Shown here piece by piece: positions 1-9,382 of a DNA stretch of 64,000 nt (position 1 is the stretch's first letter; the number at the start of each line of letters is the position of its first letter). The DNA lies in the NCBI RefSeq assembly GCF_027571405.1, contig NZ_CP092968.1:2356001-2420000 (forward strand), given 5' to 3'. The notes under the pieces are model-generated. The model did no database searches, was not told the origin of the DNA, and saw nothing but the letters and a program-made list of their open reading frames with translations. The position numbers were made by a program, and so were the translations under genes. This DNA comes from Methylocystis parvus OBBP (GTDB lineage: Bacteria > Pseudomonadota > Alphaproteobacteria > Rhizobiales > Beijerinckiaceae).

Positions 1-8
1 GTTCGTAG

Positions 9-218
9 CGCTACGTCCACAGCGCCGCGCCCCAGCCGCCGGCCGTTTTCAAATATACCGGCCGCCGCTTCGTTCGCCGGGGGAGACTTGGACTGCGGCA
101 GCGCTTCGCCACGGGCGACAACGCGCTCTATGTCGTGGCGGCCGGCTTGCTCATGCCTATCGCCAGCGACGCTATTCCAAGCGAAGGCGTTTCAGGAACA
201 CTCTTTGATCCGGCTTGA
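9..218 (+). pseudogene. Open-frame remnant at the left edge
   Basis: After a TAG at 6-8, one frame stays open to a TGA at 216-218 and ends in a hydrophobic, protein-like stretch (NALYVVAAGLLMPIASD, then GTLFDPA). I see no ATG or GTG start inside it, so it is either the tail of a gene broken by the TAG or chance. I do not recognise the family. The first 286 bases hold nothing else I can support. Confidence 0.22.
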
Positions 219-286
219 TTACGACAGGGTTTTGTATTCGTTTATTGGCTGGCGAACCCTGGGCCTCCCAACCAAGGGATAATTAA

Positions 287-490
287 ATGCTTGATCTAAA
301 ACTTACCGCGCTGCTCGACTTCCTCGTTAGCCTGGGAAGGTCAAAAGAGAAGGTCGAAACCCCTTGCGAAGAATTCGTCCCCTATGAGGGTCACGTTGAT
401 CCGATAACCCGAAAGCAGGGAGCCTTGACGAAGGCGGAGCGCGCCACGCCTCACATAGATGAGGAAAAGCGCGCTCGCCGCGATGGCTAA
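287..490 (+). CDS. Small hypothetical protein (67 aa)
   Basis: ATG follows a purine-rich AAGGGA about 7 bases upstream. The product starts with a short hydrophobic helix (LTALLDFLVSLG) and continues as a charged, lysine/arginine/glutamate-rich tail. No family is recognised. It points toward, and ends 4 bases before, a small gene on the opposite strand. It could be genuine or a chance frame; support is the ribosome site and composition only. Confidence 0.35.
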   Translation: MLDLKLTALLDFLVSLGRSKEKVETPCEEFVPYEGHVDPITRKQGALTKAERATPHIDEEKRARRDG

Positions 491-494
491 ACGC

Positions 495-710
495 CTAAGC
501 ATTTCCAGCGCCGCTTCGCGACATTGCGGCTATGAATTTTTTCAGCGCGTCGATCGCGAGGTCGGCGCCGTGCTGGATCTTGGCGCGACACTGAGCGATG
601 AACCGTGTGCGCCTCGCAGCCGAGAGATTGGATGCGATTAGGGCGATGCTCTTGAGCTTTCCGACGATGACATCGATTCGCGCGGCGAATTCAGGCGGCA
701 CAGTCATCAT
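495..710 (-). CDS. Small helical protein coupled to a phage-like remnant
   Basis: A 71-residue product starting MMTVPPEFAARID, predicted to be mostly alpha-helical and without membrane segments. Its ATG overlaps the stop codon of the upstream remnant (707-1018) as ATGA, the arrangement of translationally coupled genes, which is the best evidence that it was a real gene. The neighbour looks like a phage structural protein tail, so this may be a phage accessory protein. The function is unknown, and expression is doubtful because the upstream partner is broken. Confidence 0.5.
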   Translation of the reverse strand: MMTVPPEFAARIDVIVGKLKSIALIASNLSAARRTRFIAQCRAKIQHGADLAIDALKKFIAAMSRSGAGNA

Positions 711-1018
711 GCCGACCGCCTCGCCGCTTCGCCCTGCCTTTTGTTGTTCGCCGAGACACGAGAATCGACATAGAGTACCGTCTCACCTCGCGTGATTTCC
801 GGGCGCACGGTCACGCCCGGCGCGTTGTTGTTGATCGTGACCTTCGGCGTGAAAGCAGGGCTGTGCTGAGTTGCTGTGCTGATCTGAGAAGCCTGCTGCT
901 CTCACGACGACGATGCGAAAGCATCGACCAGCCCTTGGATGGGCAGGCCAACAATCGTGGAGTTCACGCCTGATTTTACGGGGATACGGTAAGGTATTGG
1001 AGGCCGCGCGTCGCCAAT
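707..1018 (-). pseudogene. 3' remnant of a phage-type structural protein, with an internal stop
   Basis: On the minus strand one frame reads IPYRIPVKSGVNSTIVG, then ...LVDAFASSS, a TGA near 903, and continues in the same frame with TPKVTINNNAPGVTVRPE and TRGETVLYVD to a final TGA at 707-709. The asparagine-rich beta segment followed by APGVTVRPE resembles the C-terminal end of tail tape-measure-like proteins (from memory of that family). The 5' part is missing: a stop precedes the open stretch. I read it as a decayed prophage fragment with one in-frame nonsense mutation. The family name is tentative. Confidence 0.5.
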
Positions 1019-1097
1019 TCAGGAGCAAGAAGCGAAGATTTTGACGTCTTATCCGTGATTTGACATGGCGATCGCCACGTAATTATCATCCGGCGCC

Positions 1098-1793
1098 ATG
1101 GTATCGCTGCTCACCGAGAATTTACTTAATGTCCTGAAGGCTGTTGCGCCCCTGACGGCCGTCGTGAGCCTGCTTCAGTTTACCGTCATCCACGCGCCGG
1201 AAGCGTTGTTTCTTCAGTTCCTCACGGGATCGGCGCTCGCGATCGTCGGCATGGCGCTGCTTTTTTCCGGCATCGACTTCGGCATTTTGCCCATGGGTCG
1301 TTTTGTCGGGGCGGCTCTGCCGGAGAAGGGCTCGCTGGCGCTGATCGTCGCCGTGTCCTTCGCGCTGGGCTTCGCGACGACGGTCGCCGAGCCGGATGTG
1401 CTCGTGCTCGCCGGGCAGGTGGACGCGGCGTCGCGCGGCGCCATGTCCAGACAGACGGTTGTCTATGTTATCGCCCTTGGCGTCGCCGTCCTGACGGCGG
1501 TTGCGATGGTAAGGATCGTCGCCGGGTGGCGGATGAAATATCTGCTCGCGGCCGCCTACCTTGTCGCGCTCATTCTGTCGGCTTTCGCTCCGGTCGAGTT
1601 CGTCTCGCTGGCCTTCGACGCCGGCAGCGTCACGACCGGCGCGCTTTCGGCGCCGGTCATGATTTCTCTCGGGATCGGTCTGAGCTCCGTTCTGGCGGGT
1701 CGATCGAAAGTGTCCGACGGCTTCGGGCTGCTGGGCTTGGCCTCCATCGGGCCCATCATCGCCATATTGATCCTGGGGAGACTGCTTCCGTGA
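1098..1793 (+). CDS. DUF1538 family membrane protein, first half-unit
   Basis: A 231-residue integral membrane protein with about six to seven hydrophobic segments. The signature FATTVAEPDVLVLAGQV in the middle is typical of DUF1538 (PF07556), a family of unknown transport-like function. Many DUF1538 proteins carry two repeats in one chain; here each repeat is its own gene. The stop overlaps the GTG start of the next gene (GTGA), so the two are almost certainly translated together. A P-II-like gene follows, a recurrent neighbour that suggests nucleotide- or metabolite-gated membrane traffic. The substrate is unknown. Confidence 0.85.
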   Translation: MVSLLTENLLNVLKAVAPLTAVVSLLQFTVIHAPEALFLQFLTGSALAIVGMALLFSGIDFGILPMGRFVGAALPEKGSLALIVAVSFALGFATTVAEPDVLVLAGQVDAASRGAMSRQTVVYVIALGVAVLTAVAMVRIVAGWRMKYLLAAAYLVALILSAFAPVEFVSLAFDAGSVTTGALSAPVMISLGIGLSSVLAGRSKVSDGFGLLGLASIGPIIAILILGRLLP

Positions 1794-2515
1794 ACGAGAC
1801 GCTGCTCGTCGAAGGCCGCGCCGCATTCGCGAATGTCGTCGAAGCGGTCGGGCCGCTCGTCGCGGCTTTCCTCGCCTTCCAGTTCTTTTGGCTCAAATTG
1901 CCGCGCAAGGAGGTCGTCGACGTTCTCATCGGAACCGCAATGGCGTCGGTCGGACTGTTGTTGTTTCTGGTCGGGATGGAAATCGGGTTCCTGCCCTTTG
2001 GAAGAGCGATCGGAACTTCCTTCGGCGCGCTGAATCAGCCCGTCTTTTTTGTCGTCGCCGGCGCGGTTCTCGGTTTCCTCACGGCATGGGGCGAGCCCGC
2101 CGTCCGCGTCCTGGCCGATCAGGTCGAGGAGGCGTCCAACGGCTCGATCCACAAATCCATGGTCCTGTCCGCCATTTGCATCGGCGTCGCCTTATGCGTG
2201 GGCCTCGGCATCGTGAGAATCCTCGTCGGCATCCCGCTTCTGTATTTGCTTGCGCCCGGCTATCTGCTTGTCATCGCCATGATGTGGCGGAGCGACCAGG
2301 AATTCGTCGCCATCGCCGTGGACGCGGGCGGCGTCGCCACGGGGCCGCTGGCCAATACATTTCTGCTCGCTCTCGCAATGGGCGCATCGGTCTCCATGGG
2401 CGATCAGGATCCGATCGCGCATGGGCTCGGCCTGGTCGCGCTCATATCGCTCGCTCCGATCATTTCGGTGATGACGTTAGGCTTCCTCGTCCGGGGGACT
2501 AAAGACAGGGAGTGA
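1790..2515 (+). CDS. DUF1538 family membrane protein, second half-unit
   Basis: Starts at the GTG overlapping the previous stop and encodes 241 residues with the same fold as its upstream neighbour: hydrophobic helices plus the family signature, here LTAWGEPAVRVLADQVEE. The two proteins look like products of an ancient duplication and probably form a heteromer equal to one two-repeat DUF1538 chain. The gene ends in overlap with the P-II-like gene (stop at 2513-2515, next starts at 2512 or 2515). An upstream in-frame ATG at 1526 lies inside the previous gene and is not a credible start. Confidence 0.85.
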   Translation: MNETLLVEGRAAFANVVEAVGPLVAAFLAFQFFWLKLPRKEVVDVLIGTAMASVGLLLFLVGMEIGFLPFGRAIGTSFGALNQPVFFVVAGAVLGFLTAWGEPAVRVLADQVEEASNGSIHKSMVLSAICIGVALCVGLGIVRILVGIPLLYLLAPGYLLVIAMMWRSDQEFVAIAVDAGGVATGPLANTFLLALAMGASVSMGDQDPIAHGLGLVALISLAPIISVMTLGFLVRGTKDRE

Positions 2516-2841
2516 TGGAGATGGAGAACCCATGTCTCATCGTCACTATTGTGCGGAAGGGCTGGGCCGACACGGTGCTGGAGGCGACGATCGCCGCGGG
2601 CGCTCACGGCGGCACGGTGCTCTTCGGCCGCGGGATCGGACGCAACGAGCAGCAACGGGTTTTCGGCATTCAGATCGAACCCGAAAAGGAAATCGTGCTC
2701 ACGGTCGTCTCGAGGGATCTGAAGGACAAGATGCTCGAAGAGATCGTGCGCGCCGCCGAATTGGGCTCGCCCGGTCACGGCCTCGCCTTCGTCTTGCCTG
2801 TCGAGGCGGTTGTCGGGGTCGTTCATCTGGTCCAGGGTTGA
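2512..2841 (+). CDS. P-II family signalling protein linked to DUF1538
   Basis: About 109 residues with the ferredoxin-like P-II pattern: an N-terminal strand (CLIVTIVRKG), the glycine-rich GAHGGTVLFGRG, and a C-terminal LPVEAVVGVVHL strand. Classical GlnB/GlnK T-loop features are not obvious, so it is more like the P-II-like proteins that sit beside transporters. It may bind a nucleotide or small effector and gate the DUF1538 pair. Start candidates are GTG 2512, ATG 2515 and ATG 2521; the overlap with the preceding stop favours one of the first two. Confidence 0.75.
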   Translation: MMEMENPCLIVTIVRKGWADTVLEATIAAGAHGGTVLFGRGIGRNEQQRVFGIQIEPEKEIVLTVVSRDLKDKMLEEIVRAAELGSPGHGLAFVLPVEAVVGVVHLVQG

Positions 2842-3117
2842 TCTGTCCACGCGCGCCGATCGCAAACGGAAAGACCTTTTCGGACTTCACGGCCAAGCTC
2901 CTGAATCGATCGAGCGCGCTTCTCGCGAAAGACCGGTTTCCGCTTTCGCCGCGCGCTCTAGGTCCGATAGCGGGTACAGGATCATCGTCGCGGCGTTCGC
3001 CATGTCGCCAATATGCTGTTGTCCGGGACCGGGCGATTTGCGCCGGCTCTTCGGGCGCCGTCCGAGGCGTCGACATGAGTGACGACAGGACCGGGAGCTC
3101 TGGCGGAGGCAATTATT

Positions 3118-3966
3118 ATGAAGCAGATTCTTCTGGCGACCGATCTCTCCGGGCGCTCCGACCGCGCGGCCGCACGTGCGGCGCTTCTTGCGAGAAAGCA
3201 CGGCGCCCGTCTGACCGCTCTGCATGTCGTGGACGACGAGCTGCCGCAGCCTGTGGCGGAACGTCAGAAAACGGACGCGGAAAACGCGCTCCGCCAGACA
3301 TTTGTCAACATGCCCCATGCGTCCGATCTCGATCTGACCATCGACGTTCATTGCGGGCAGTATCATGAAGCGATTATCGAAACCGCGGAGCGACTCGACG
3401 CGGACCTCATCGTCATCGGGAAACACCGAGAGGATGTTTTGCTCGATCTGTTTCGCGGCAGTACGGGCGAAAGGGTCCTCCGATTTGGGTCACGTCCGGT
3501 CCTTGTCGTAAAGAACCCGGCGGGGCGCGACTATTTGAGCGCGCTCGCCGCGGTGGATTTCTCGCCTACTTCTCGCCGCGCTCTGGAATTCTCATGGAAA
3601 CTCGCGCCGGACGCGCAGGCTTATCTGGGACACGCCTTCGATGTCCCGTTTCGTTCGCTGACGCTTGGCTCAACCCCCATCGATCAGTTGGCGAAAAAGC
3701 ATCAACGACAGTTTCACGACTTGATTGAGGAGCAGATGACCGACTTCGTCCACATGTTGTCCAGGCCGCTGGACAGAAGATTCTTCATCGCCCGCGAGGG
3801 ATCTCCGGAAAGCGTCGTGCTCGCGCTCATAAGTGAACTAAAAGCTGAATTATTGGTCCTCGGAACTCATGGCCGCTCGGGACTGGGGCGCGCCATTCTC
3901 GGGAGCGTCGCGGAGGCGCTGCTGGCAAGCGCGCCATGCGATGTCCTCGCGGTCAGGGGCTGGTGA
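3118..3966 (+). CDS. Tandem-domain universal stress protein
   Basis: Two Usp domains in one cytoplasmic chain of 282 residues. The first begins MKQILLATDLSGRSDRAA; the second ends with the nucleotide-loop pattern LGTHGRSGLGRAILGS, matching the G-2x-G-9x-G(S/T) ATP-binding motif. The start is the ATG at 3118 because GGAGG lies 8 bases upstream; an in-frame ATG at 3079 lacks such a site. It stands alone between the DUF1538 operon and the CRISPR leader. Such proteins bind ATP and aid survival in energy or redox stress; the specific trigger is not visible. Confidence 0.9.
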   Translation: MKQILLATDLSGRSDRAAARAALLARKHGARLTALHVVDDELPQPVAERQKTDAENALRQTFVNMPHASDLDLTIDVHCGQYHEAIIETAERLDADLIVIGKHREDVLLDLFRGSTGERVLRFGSRPVLVVKNPAGRDYLSALAAVDFSPTSRRALEFSWKLAPDAQAYLGHAFDVPFRSLTLGSTPIDQLAKKHQRQFHDLIEEQMTDFVHMLSRPLDRRFFIAREGSPESVVLALISELKAELLVLGTHGRSGLGRAILGSVAEALLASAPCDVLAVRGW

Positions 3967-4213
3967 CGTCGTCGAAACCTGTAGGAGTTTGACGTTTTCG
4001 GCAGCCCGCCGTCGACACTCTCTGCCCGAGAGTTCGCGCGAACCGGGAGCGCGCTCATATTTCCAGGGCGGTTCGCGCGACTGATAAGCCGTCGCTTTTC
4101 AAGCGAAAGCCCCGCGCCTGCTAAGTGTCTGCGGGCAGAGCGCGCCGCGCCGACAAGAGATTCGCGCGACCAGCCCCCTTTCAGCCGCTTAAGCAAGGAG
4201 ATAAACAAAGGCC
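3967..4213 (+). promoter_or_regulatory. Presumed CRISPR leader
   Basis: This 247-base gap separates the stress-protein gene from the first repeat. In type I-C arrays the transcript runs so that repeats end in GAAAC, which puts the leader on this side. The last 30 bases (AAGCAAGGAGATAAACAAAG, abutting the repeat) are more A-rich than the rest, as leaders often are. A GGAGAT here is not followed by a gene. No cas gene lies upstream. The leader function is inferred from orientation only. Confidence 0.45.
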
Positions 4214-7200
4214 GTCGTGCCCTTCGCGGGCGCGTGGATCGAAACATGGTTTCCTTCATCACCTCGCCGAGGTGGCGTGTCGTGCCCTTCGCGGGCGCGT
4301 GGATCGAAACGCGTGCGGCGTGAGCGGGACTTCGTAGACGGTCATTGGTCGTGCCCTTCGCGGGCGCGTGGATCGAAACGCGAGCTTGGCAAGCCGACGT
4401 TCAATGACGGGCGGTCGTGCCCTTCGCGGGCGCGTGGATCGAAACTCAGCGTATTCTGGCGGGTTCTCGGGTTCGTTTGGCTGTCGTGCCCTTCGCGGGC
4501 GCGTGGATCGAAACCGCTCCCCGAATGCGCGGCCGAATTGGCTATCTTGTCGTGCCCTTCGCGGGCGCGTGGATCGAAACGTTTGGCTATGGGATTAACG
4601 TTACAACGGGCCAACGTCGTGCCCTTCGCGGGCGCGTGGATCGAAACCACAAGCTATCGATCGCATGACGAAAGGGCTTGGCGAGGTCGTGCCCTTCGCG
4701 GGCGCGTGGATCGAAACCATGATTTGCTGTCCGGAAGTTTTGAGGCGCTATGTCGTGCCCTTCGCGGGCGCGTGGATCGAAACCATGCCGAGAGACCAGC
4801 CGCCGCAAGCACCGGAGAGTCGTGCCCTTCGCGGGCGCGTGGATCGAAACGAACATGATCCGCCATCTTGAGCTTCAACGCGAGGTCGTGCCCTTCGCGG
4901 GCGCGTGGATCGAAACCCGATAGAGAATGCGCTACTACTGTGCAAGAAGTGTCGTGCCCTTCGCGGGCGCGTGGATCGAAACTCTGGAATATGCTCTTTC
5001 GGCATTTACGCATCTCGTCGTGCCCTTCGCGGGCGCGTGGATCGAAACCTCATTTTGGGCCGCGCTCGACGCCATACCTTCCGTCGTGCCCTTCGCGGGC
5101 GCGTGGATCGAAACGTCGTCGGGTTGATGACGTAGTAGGTTACGCCAGGTCGTGCCCTTCGCGGGCGCGTGGATCGAAACGCGATTGTGGGGTGAAGACA
5201 TGCGAAACCTCGCTGTCGTGCCCTTCGCGGGCGCGTGGATCGAAACAGCGCTCATAGTCCGAGCCTTTCCTCGAGCGCGGGTCGTGCCCTTCGCGGGCGC
5301 GTGGATCGAAACTCCTGTCGGGGACCGCCACCTAAAAGCCCTTCGACGTCGTGCCCTTCGCGGGCGCGTGGATCGAAACCGCCCAAATAATCAGGGCGAT
5401 TGCGAGCGCATAGAGTCGTGCCCTTCGCGGGCGCGTGGATCGAAACATTTTGTTGCGGCCATTGAGCAACTGAGCGATGAAGTCGTGCCCTTCGCGGGCG
5501 CGTGGATCGAAACCGTCGTCTTGTTTTTGTAACCGGAGACGACGAACACGTCGTGCCCTTCGCGGGCGCGTGGATCGAAACATCGCGCGTCATCGTCAAA
5601 ATGTCGGGATTGTCGACAGTCGTGCCCTTCGCGGGCGCGTGGATCGAAACTCGTATTCGGACTTGGACCTTCGCGGCGCTGTGGTGTCGTGCCCTTCGCG
5701 GGCGCGTGGATCGAAACCATTGCTGCGCGTCGAGATCGACGACGATCGCTGGGTCGTGCCCTTCGCGGGCGCGTGGATCGAAACGCGAATTTGGCGTCGG
5801 CCGGATAGATCGTCTCGGCGTCGTGCCCTTCGCGGGCGCGTGGATCGAAACTTCCAAGACAAAGGGCCAACGCGCTGTATTACAGTCGTGCCCTTCGCGG
5901 GCGCGTGGATCGAAACGTTCTTGATCTGCGCTAAGCGCGGATGCATGTATGTCGTGCCCTTCGCGGGCGCGTGGATCGAAACCCGCTGATCCGCGCAAGT
6001 TTTATGGAGACTGAACGTCGTGCCCTTCGCGGGCGCGTGGATCGAAACGACCGTGATATTGGCCGAAAAATCGCGCGCGACAGTCGTGCCCTTCGCGGGC
6101 GCGTGGATCGAAACATCTACCGGCGTAGGAGCAGGAAGCTATAAGCGCGTCGTGCCCTTCGCGGGCGCGTGGATCGAAACATTTTCAAGGTCTACCTTGA
6201 GAACTCCCCTTTTGGTCGTGCCCTTCGCGGGCGCGTGGATCGAAACGAGCAAATCGTTGAACGCAATATGCGCGCCGCTCGTCGTGCCCTTCGCGGGCGC
6301 GTGGATCGAAACACATATTACACCAAAGGTGTATTATATTCTCATCGTCGTGCCCTTCGCGGGCGCGTGGATCGAAACGCGCGGAGACGGATCGGCGCGT
6401 ATCGCCGATCCGGTCGTGCCCTTCGCGGGCGCGTGGATCGAAACTGCGGCGCGGACTGAAACGTTTCGGCGGGGTTGTCGTCGTGCCCTTCGCGGGCGCG
6501 TGGATCGAAACGTGCGCAAATTAAAGCACGAAATGAACATGGCGGCGTCGTGCCCTTCGCGGGCGCGTGGATCGAAACCGCGCGACGATCGCGGCGATCC
6601 CAGCGACGCCCGCGTCGTGCCCTTCGCGGGCGCGTGGATCGAAACTTTCGCGTCCTCCAGCGCCACTACCAGGCGCTGAGTCGTGCCCTTCGCGGGCGCG
6701 TGGATCGAAACAGCGCAGCGTTGTCGGCTCTGGCGCGGGCAAGCTGTCGTGCCCTTCGCGGGCGCGTGGATCGAAACGCCATGCCGGCGCGCTCCAAGCG
6801 GCGCAACGCGACCGTCGTGCCCTTCGCGGGCGCGTGGATCGAAACTGCCAACGATGCGATTGGGATTCGGAAACGCCAAGTCGTGCCCTTCGCGGGCGCG
6901 TGGATCGAAACAACGGGCCGGACCGCCGGTCGATCGTGAAGGTGAAGTCGTGCCCTTCGCGGGCGCGTGGATCGAAACAAAGCGAAGATGGATCGTCTCG
7001 ATGAGATGTGGCGCGTCGTGCCCTTCGCGGGCGCGTGGATCGAAACTTTATCGGCGACAATGTCCCGCGCTTTTCCGGAGGTCGTGCCCTTCGCGGGCGC
7101 GTGGATCGAAACGCCGCCATGTCGAGGCCGTCGATCGACTCGCCCGGGTCGTGCCCTTCGCGGGCGCGTGGATCGAAACGTCCGCGCGATCGACAGCTCG

Positions 7201-7776
7201 CGGCCGACGCCCAGTCGTGCCCTTCGCGGGCGCGTGGATCGAAACTTGATGCGCATCGCATTCCAGGCGCGCTGGCGAAGGTCGTGCCCTTCGCGGGCGC
7301 GTGGATCGAAACGCGCGCATAGGCGCGATCCGTCTCCGTCGCCTGGTCGTGCCCTTCGCGGGCGCGTGGATCGAAACACGTTACATCTCCCAAGCTGAGA
7401 ATTTGTGCCCGGGTCGTGCCCTTCGCGGGCGCGTGGATCGAAACATGATCATGTATGACCCATCTTGGACATATTCTGGTCGTGCCCTTCGCGGGCGCGT
7501 GGATCGAAACGCCGACGTGGATGGCCTGCTCGAAACCGGAAACGAGTCGTGCCCTTCGCGGGCGCGTGGATCGAAACATCCCGCCTCTACCGGCGTCACG
7601 GCGGAGGTGGGTCGTGCCCTTCGCGGGCGCGTGGATCGAAACCGCGATCCCCTATCGCGGTCTAGCGCATGTCGACGTCGTGCCCTTCGCGGGCGCGTGG
7701 ATCGAAACGGTCATGACGCCGGCGATCATCATTGCGTCGTCACCGTCGTGCCCTTCGCGGGCGCGTGGATCGAAAC
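4214..7776 (+). CRISPR. CRISPR array, type I-C-like, 54 repeats and 53 spacers
   Basis: I located 54 copies of a 32-base repeat that begins GTCGTGCCCTTCGCGGGC and ends GTGGATCGAAAC; the first starts at 4214 and the last at 7745. Start-to-start spacing is 65-70 bases, giving spacers of 33-38 bases. All copies I read are identical, including both ends, with no degenerate terminal repeat. Length, the GCCC/GGGC stem and the GAAAC end match type I-C repeats. No cas1-cas8 gene occurs in the window, so the machinery must be elsewhere or missing. The many long arginine/proline-rich reading frames across this region are artefacts of the repeat. Confidence 0.98.
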
Positions 7777-8068
7777 TTCGCCTCGGGCTCCATGCCGTGC
7801 ATGGCCTCGTGTCACCTTCGGAATGCCCGCACGCAGTCAGTTGCGTTGCCTCCGGAGCGGCCAGCCTTGCGGCCAAATCCACAGGACGCCGCGGTTCGAG
7901 CCGATCCCCGCGCTTCGCCGAGGCTGATGAGCGCCGCAATCCGACTGGCAGGGCGATAATGCAGAGCTGAGCGCTCGAAACCGGCTCCGCCAGCTAAATC
8001 CACTTTCCAGCGAGTGCAGCAAAGAAAGCCCGGAACGCGGGGAGCCTATGGCGCAAGCTGGTTCAGAA

Positions 8069-9103
8069 TTATCCAAAAAATCGGGCGCTCATCCTACTTC
8101 GTAAAGAAAATTGTGCTGGTGGTTCGCCATACCACCTCCTGAACGCGCGAATAAAATGAGCAGAGTCCGAATAGCCGAGCGCAATAGCGACTTCGGCGAC
8201 CCTAAGGTTCGGGTTTCCGAGCAGTTCGACCGCCTTTTGTCGCCGCCGTCGTTCCGTCAGCTCCTCGAAGCTTGTCTCCAGCGCAGATAGTTGGCGCTGC
8301 ATGCTTCTGGCTGAAAGTCCTAGCGTGCGCGCGGCCGCAGGTAAGGAAACCTTCCCGCTCATCATCATGCAATCAATGATGTTTTCGCAAGAGCCAACAA
8401 GCAATTCTCCAGCTAATTCGAAGGAGGCCATCTCTCGCACCCCGAGCTGAAGCTGCTCCCACATCAAAGCTTCATTCGACTGCAAGGAGCTGACGCGTTT
8501 GTCGAGTTGAGCGGCCGGAAAACGGATGATGCTCGTTTGTGCGGCCTCGAATCGGACTGGCGCACCAAAAAACTCTTCGAAAGGCTGCACCCTTGGGGGC
8601 GGGCGATGGGGAAACAGAACCAGAGTCGGGCGCCACCCCGGCCCCATCAGCCTGCGGATCGCCTGGACGAGAAAAGCGGCCACCCCCTCGTATAAAAATC
8701 CTGCGGCGTTAGGGTCGCCGCCCGAAAGGTGATGGCTCAAAGACGCTTCATCTCCTCGGACGGACAAAATGGTGGTCGCCCCCGCCTCAAAGGCGGGCAA
8801 AGCCCGCGATAAATTTTGCAGGCATTGGCGTAGCGTCAAGCCAGAAGTCAGGGCCAAGCCCAAAAGACCCAATCGAGCGGGGTCGGCCGCGGAAGCGCAT
8901 GTGAGCGAGAATGCGTCAACGCCGAGCAGCCGCGCTGAATAGTTGAACACCGTCAGCGCCTGCGCCCGAGTGATGATTCCATTGCTCAGGGAATAATCCA
9001 GCCCCGCCCTCTGATAGGCCGCCGCAAGGGGGCCCTCCCTTTGATCAAAGAGCTGCGGGAGCATATGCAGAATACTCACGCGAACCGGGGAACGATGAGA
9101 CAT
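8069..9103 (-). CDS. AraC-family transcriptional regulator (OruR/ArgR-like layout)
   Basis: 344 residues from the ATG at 9103 (MSHRSPVRVSILHMLPQLF). The first ~200 residues look like the ligand-binding domain of the PF12625 group (AYQRAGLDYSLSNG near the start), and the last ~85 form the double helix-turn-helix of AraC proteins, with SLPAAARTLGLSARSMQRQL and VAEVAIALGYSDSAHFIRAF. An 87-residue upstream extension in the same frame is possible but the family normally begins here. It is divergent from the HdeA/sulfatase genes at 9383 onward and may control them; no operator is evident. Confidence 0.85.
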   Translation of the reverse strand: MSHRSPVRVSILHMLPQLFDQREGPLAAAYQRAGLDYSLSNGIITRAQALTVFNYSARLLGVDAFSLTCASAADPARLGLLGLALTSGLTLRQCLQNLSRALPAFEAGATTILSVRGDEASLSHHLSGGDPNAAGFLYEGVAAFLVQAIRRLMGPGWRPTLVLFPHRPPPRVQPFEEFFGAPVRFEAAQTSIIRFPAAQLDKRVSSLQSNEALMWEQLQLGVREMASFELAGELLVGSCENIIDCMMMSGKVSLPAAARTLGLSARSMQRQLSALETSFEELTERRRRQKAVELLGNPNLRVAEVAIALGYSDSAHFIRAFRRWYGEPPAQFSLRSRMSARFFG

Positions 9104-9382
9104 CTCAAGAACCGCGCCTATGATGAGTTGATTTTGAGCCTGGATCCTCCAGCTAAAGCTTTGCAGGAATCTCTCCATTTTCGTTTTAAATTGAGGGATC
9201 TTGGCGTGAAATGGCAATACCTGCACCGTTTGGCGATTTAAAGAGGGAAGCGTCGGCGATGTTAGCTGCGCGCGGGTTCGGCTTGCGATGCGCCCGGGCC
9301 AACCCGAGGAAGATTTTTCGCTTACGTCGTGACTTGGCCTCTGGGTCGGCGCGGCGGTGGACACATCAAGGAGGAAAGTCTG

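Noticed and set aside
783..1028. 81-codon minus-strand frame
   Set aside because: A different frame of the same strand carries the coherent phage-like remnant; this one is low-complexity antisense-like sequence.
1526..1789. Upstream extension of the second DUF1538 gene to an ATG at 1526
   Set aside because: It overlaps the first DUF1538 gene almost throughout and gives an arginine-rich non-membrane leader; the GTG at 1790 fits better.
2842..3117. Search for a gene between the P-II-like and stress-protein genes
   Set aside because: Only short shadow-like frames; no ribosome site or family motif.
4214..7776. Self-targeting spacers against genes in this window
   Set aside because: I noticed no spacer matching the rest of the window, but this was by eye only; an alignment of all 53 spacers would be needed to exclude it.
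4217..7970. Dozens of long open frames with RRALRGRVDRN, VPFAGAWIET or FDPRAREGHD repeats
   Set aside because: They are translations of the 32-base CRISPR repeat in different frames, not genes.
7777..8068. Possible gene between the array and the AraC regulator
   Set aside because: Frames of about 60-95 codons exist but have arginine/serine-rich shadow composition and no start context; I see nothing supportable in this gap.
8069..9364. 431-codon version of the AraC regulator
   Set aside because: The first 87 codons lack family similarity and the normal family start corresponds to the ATG at 9103.
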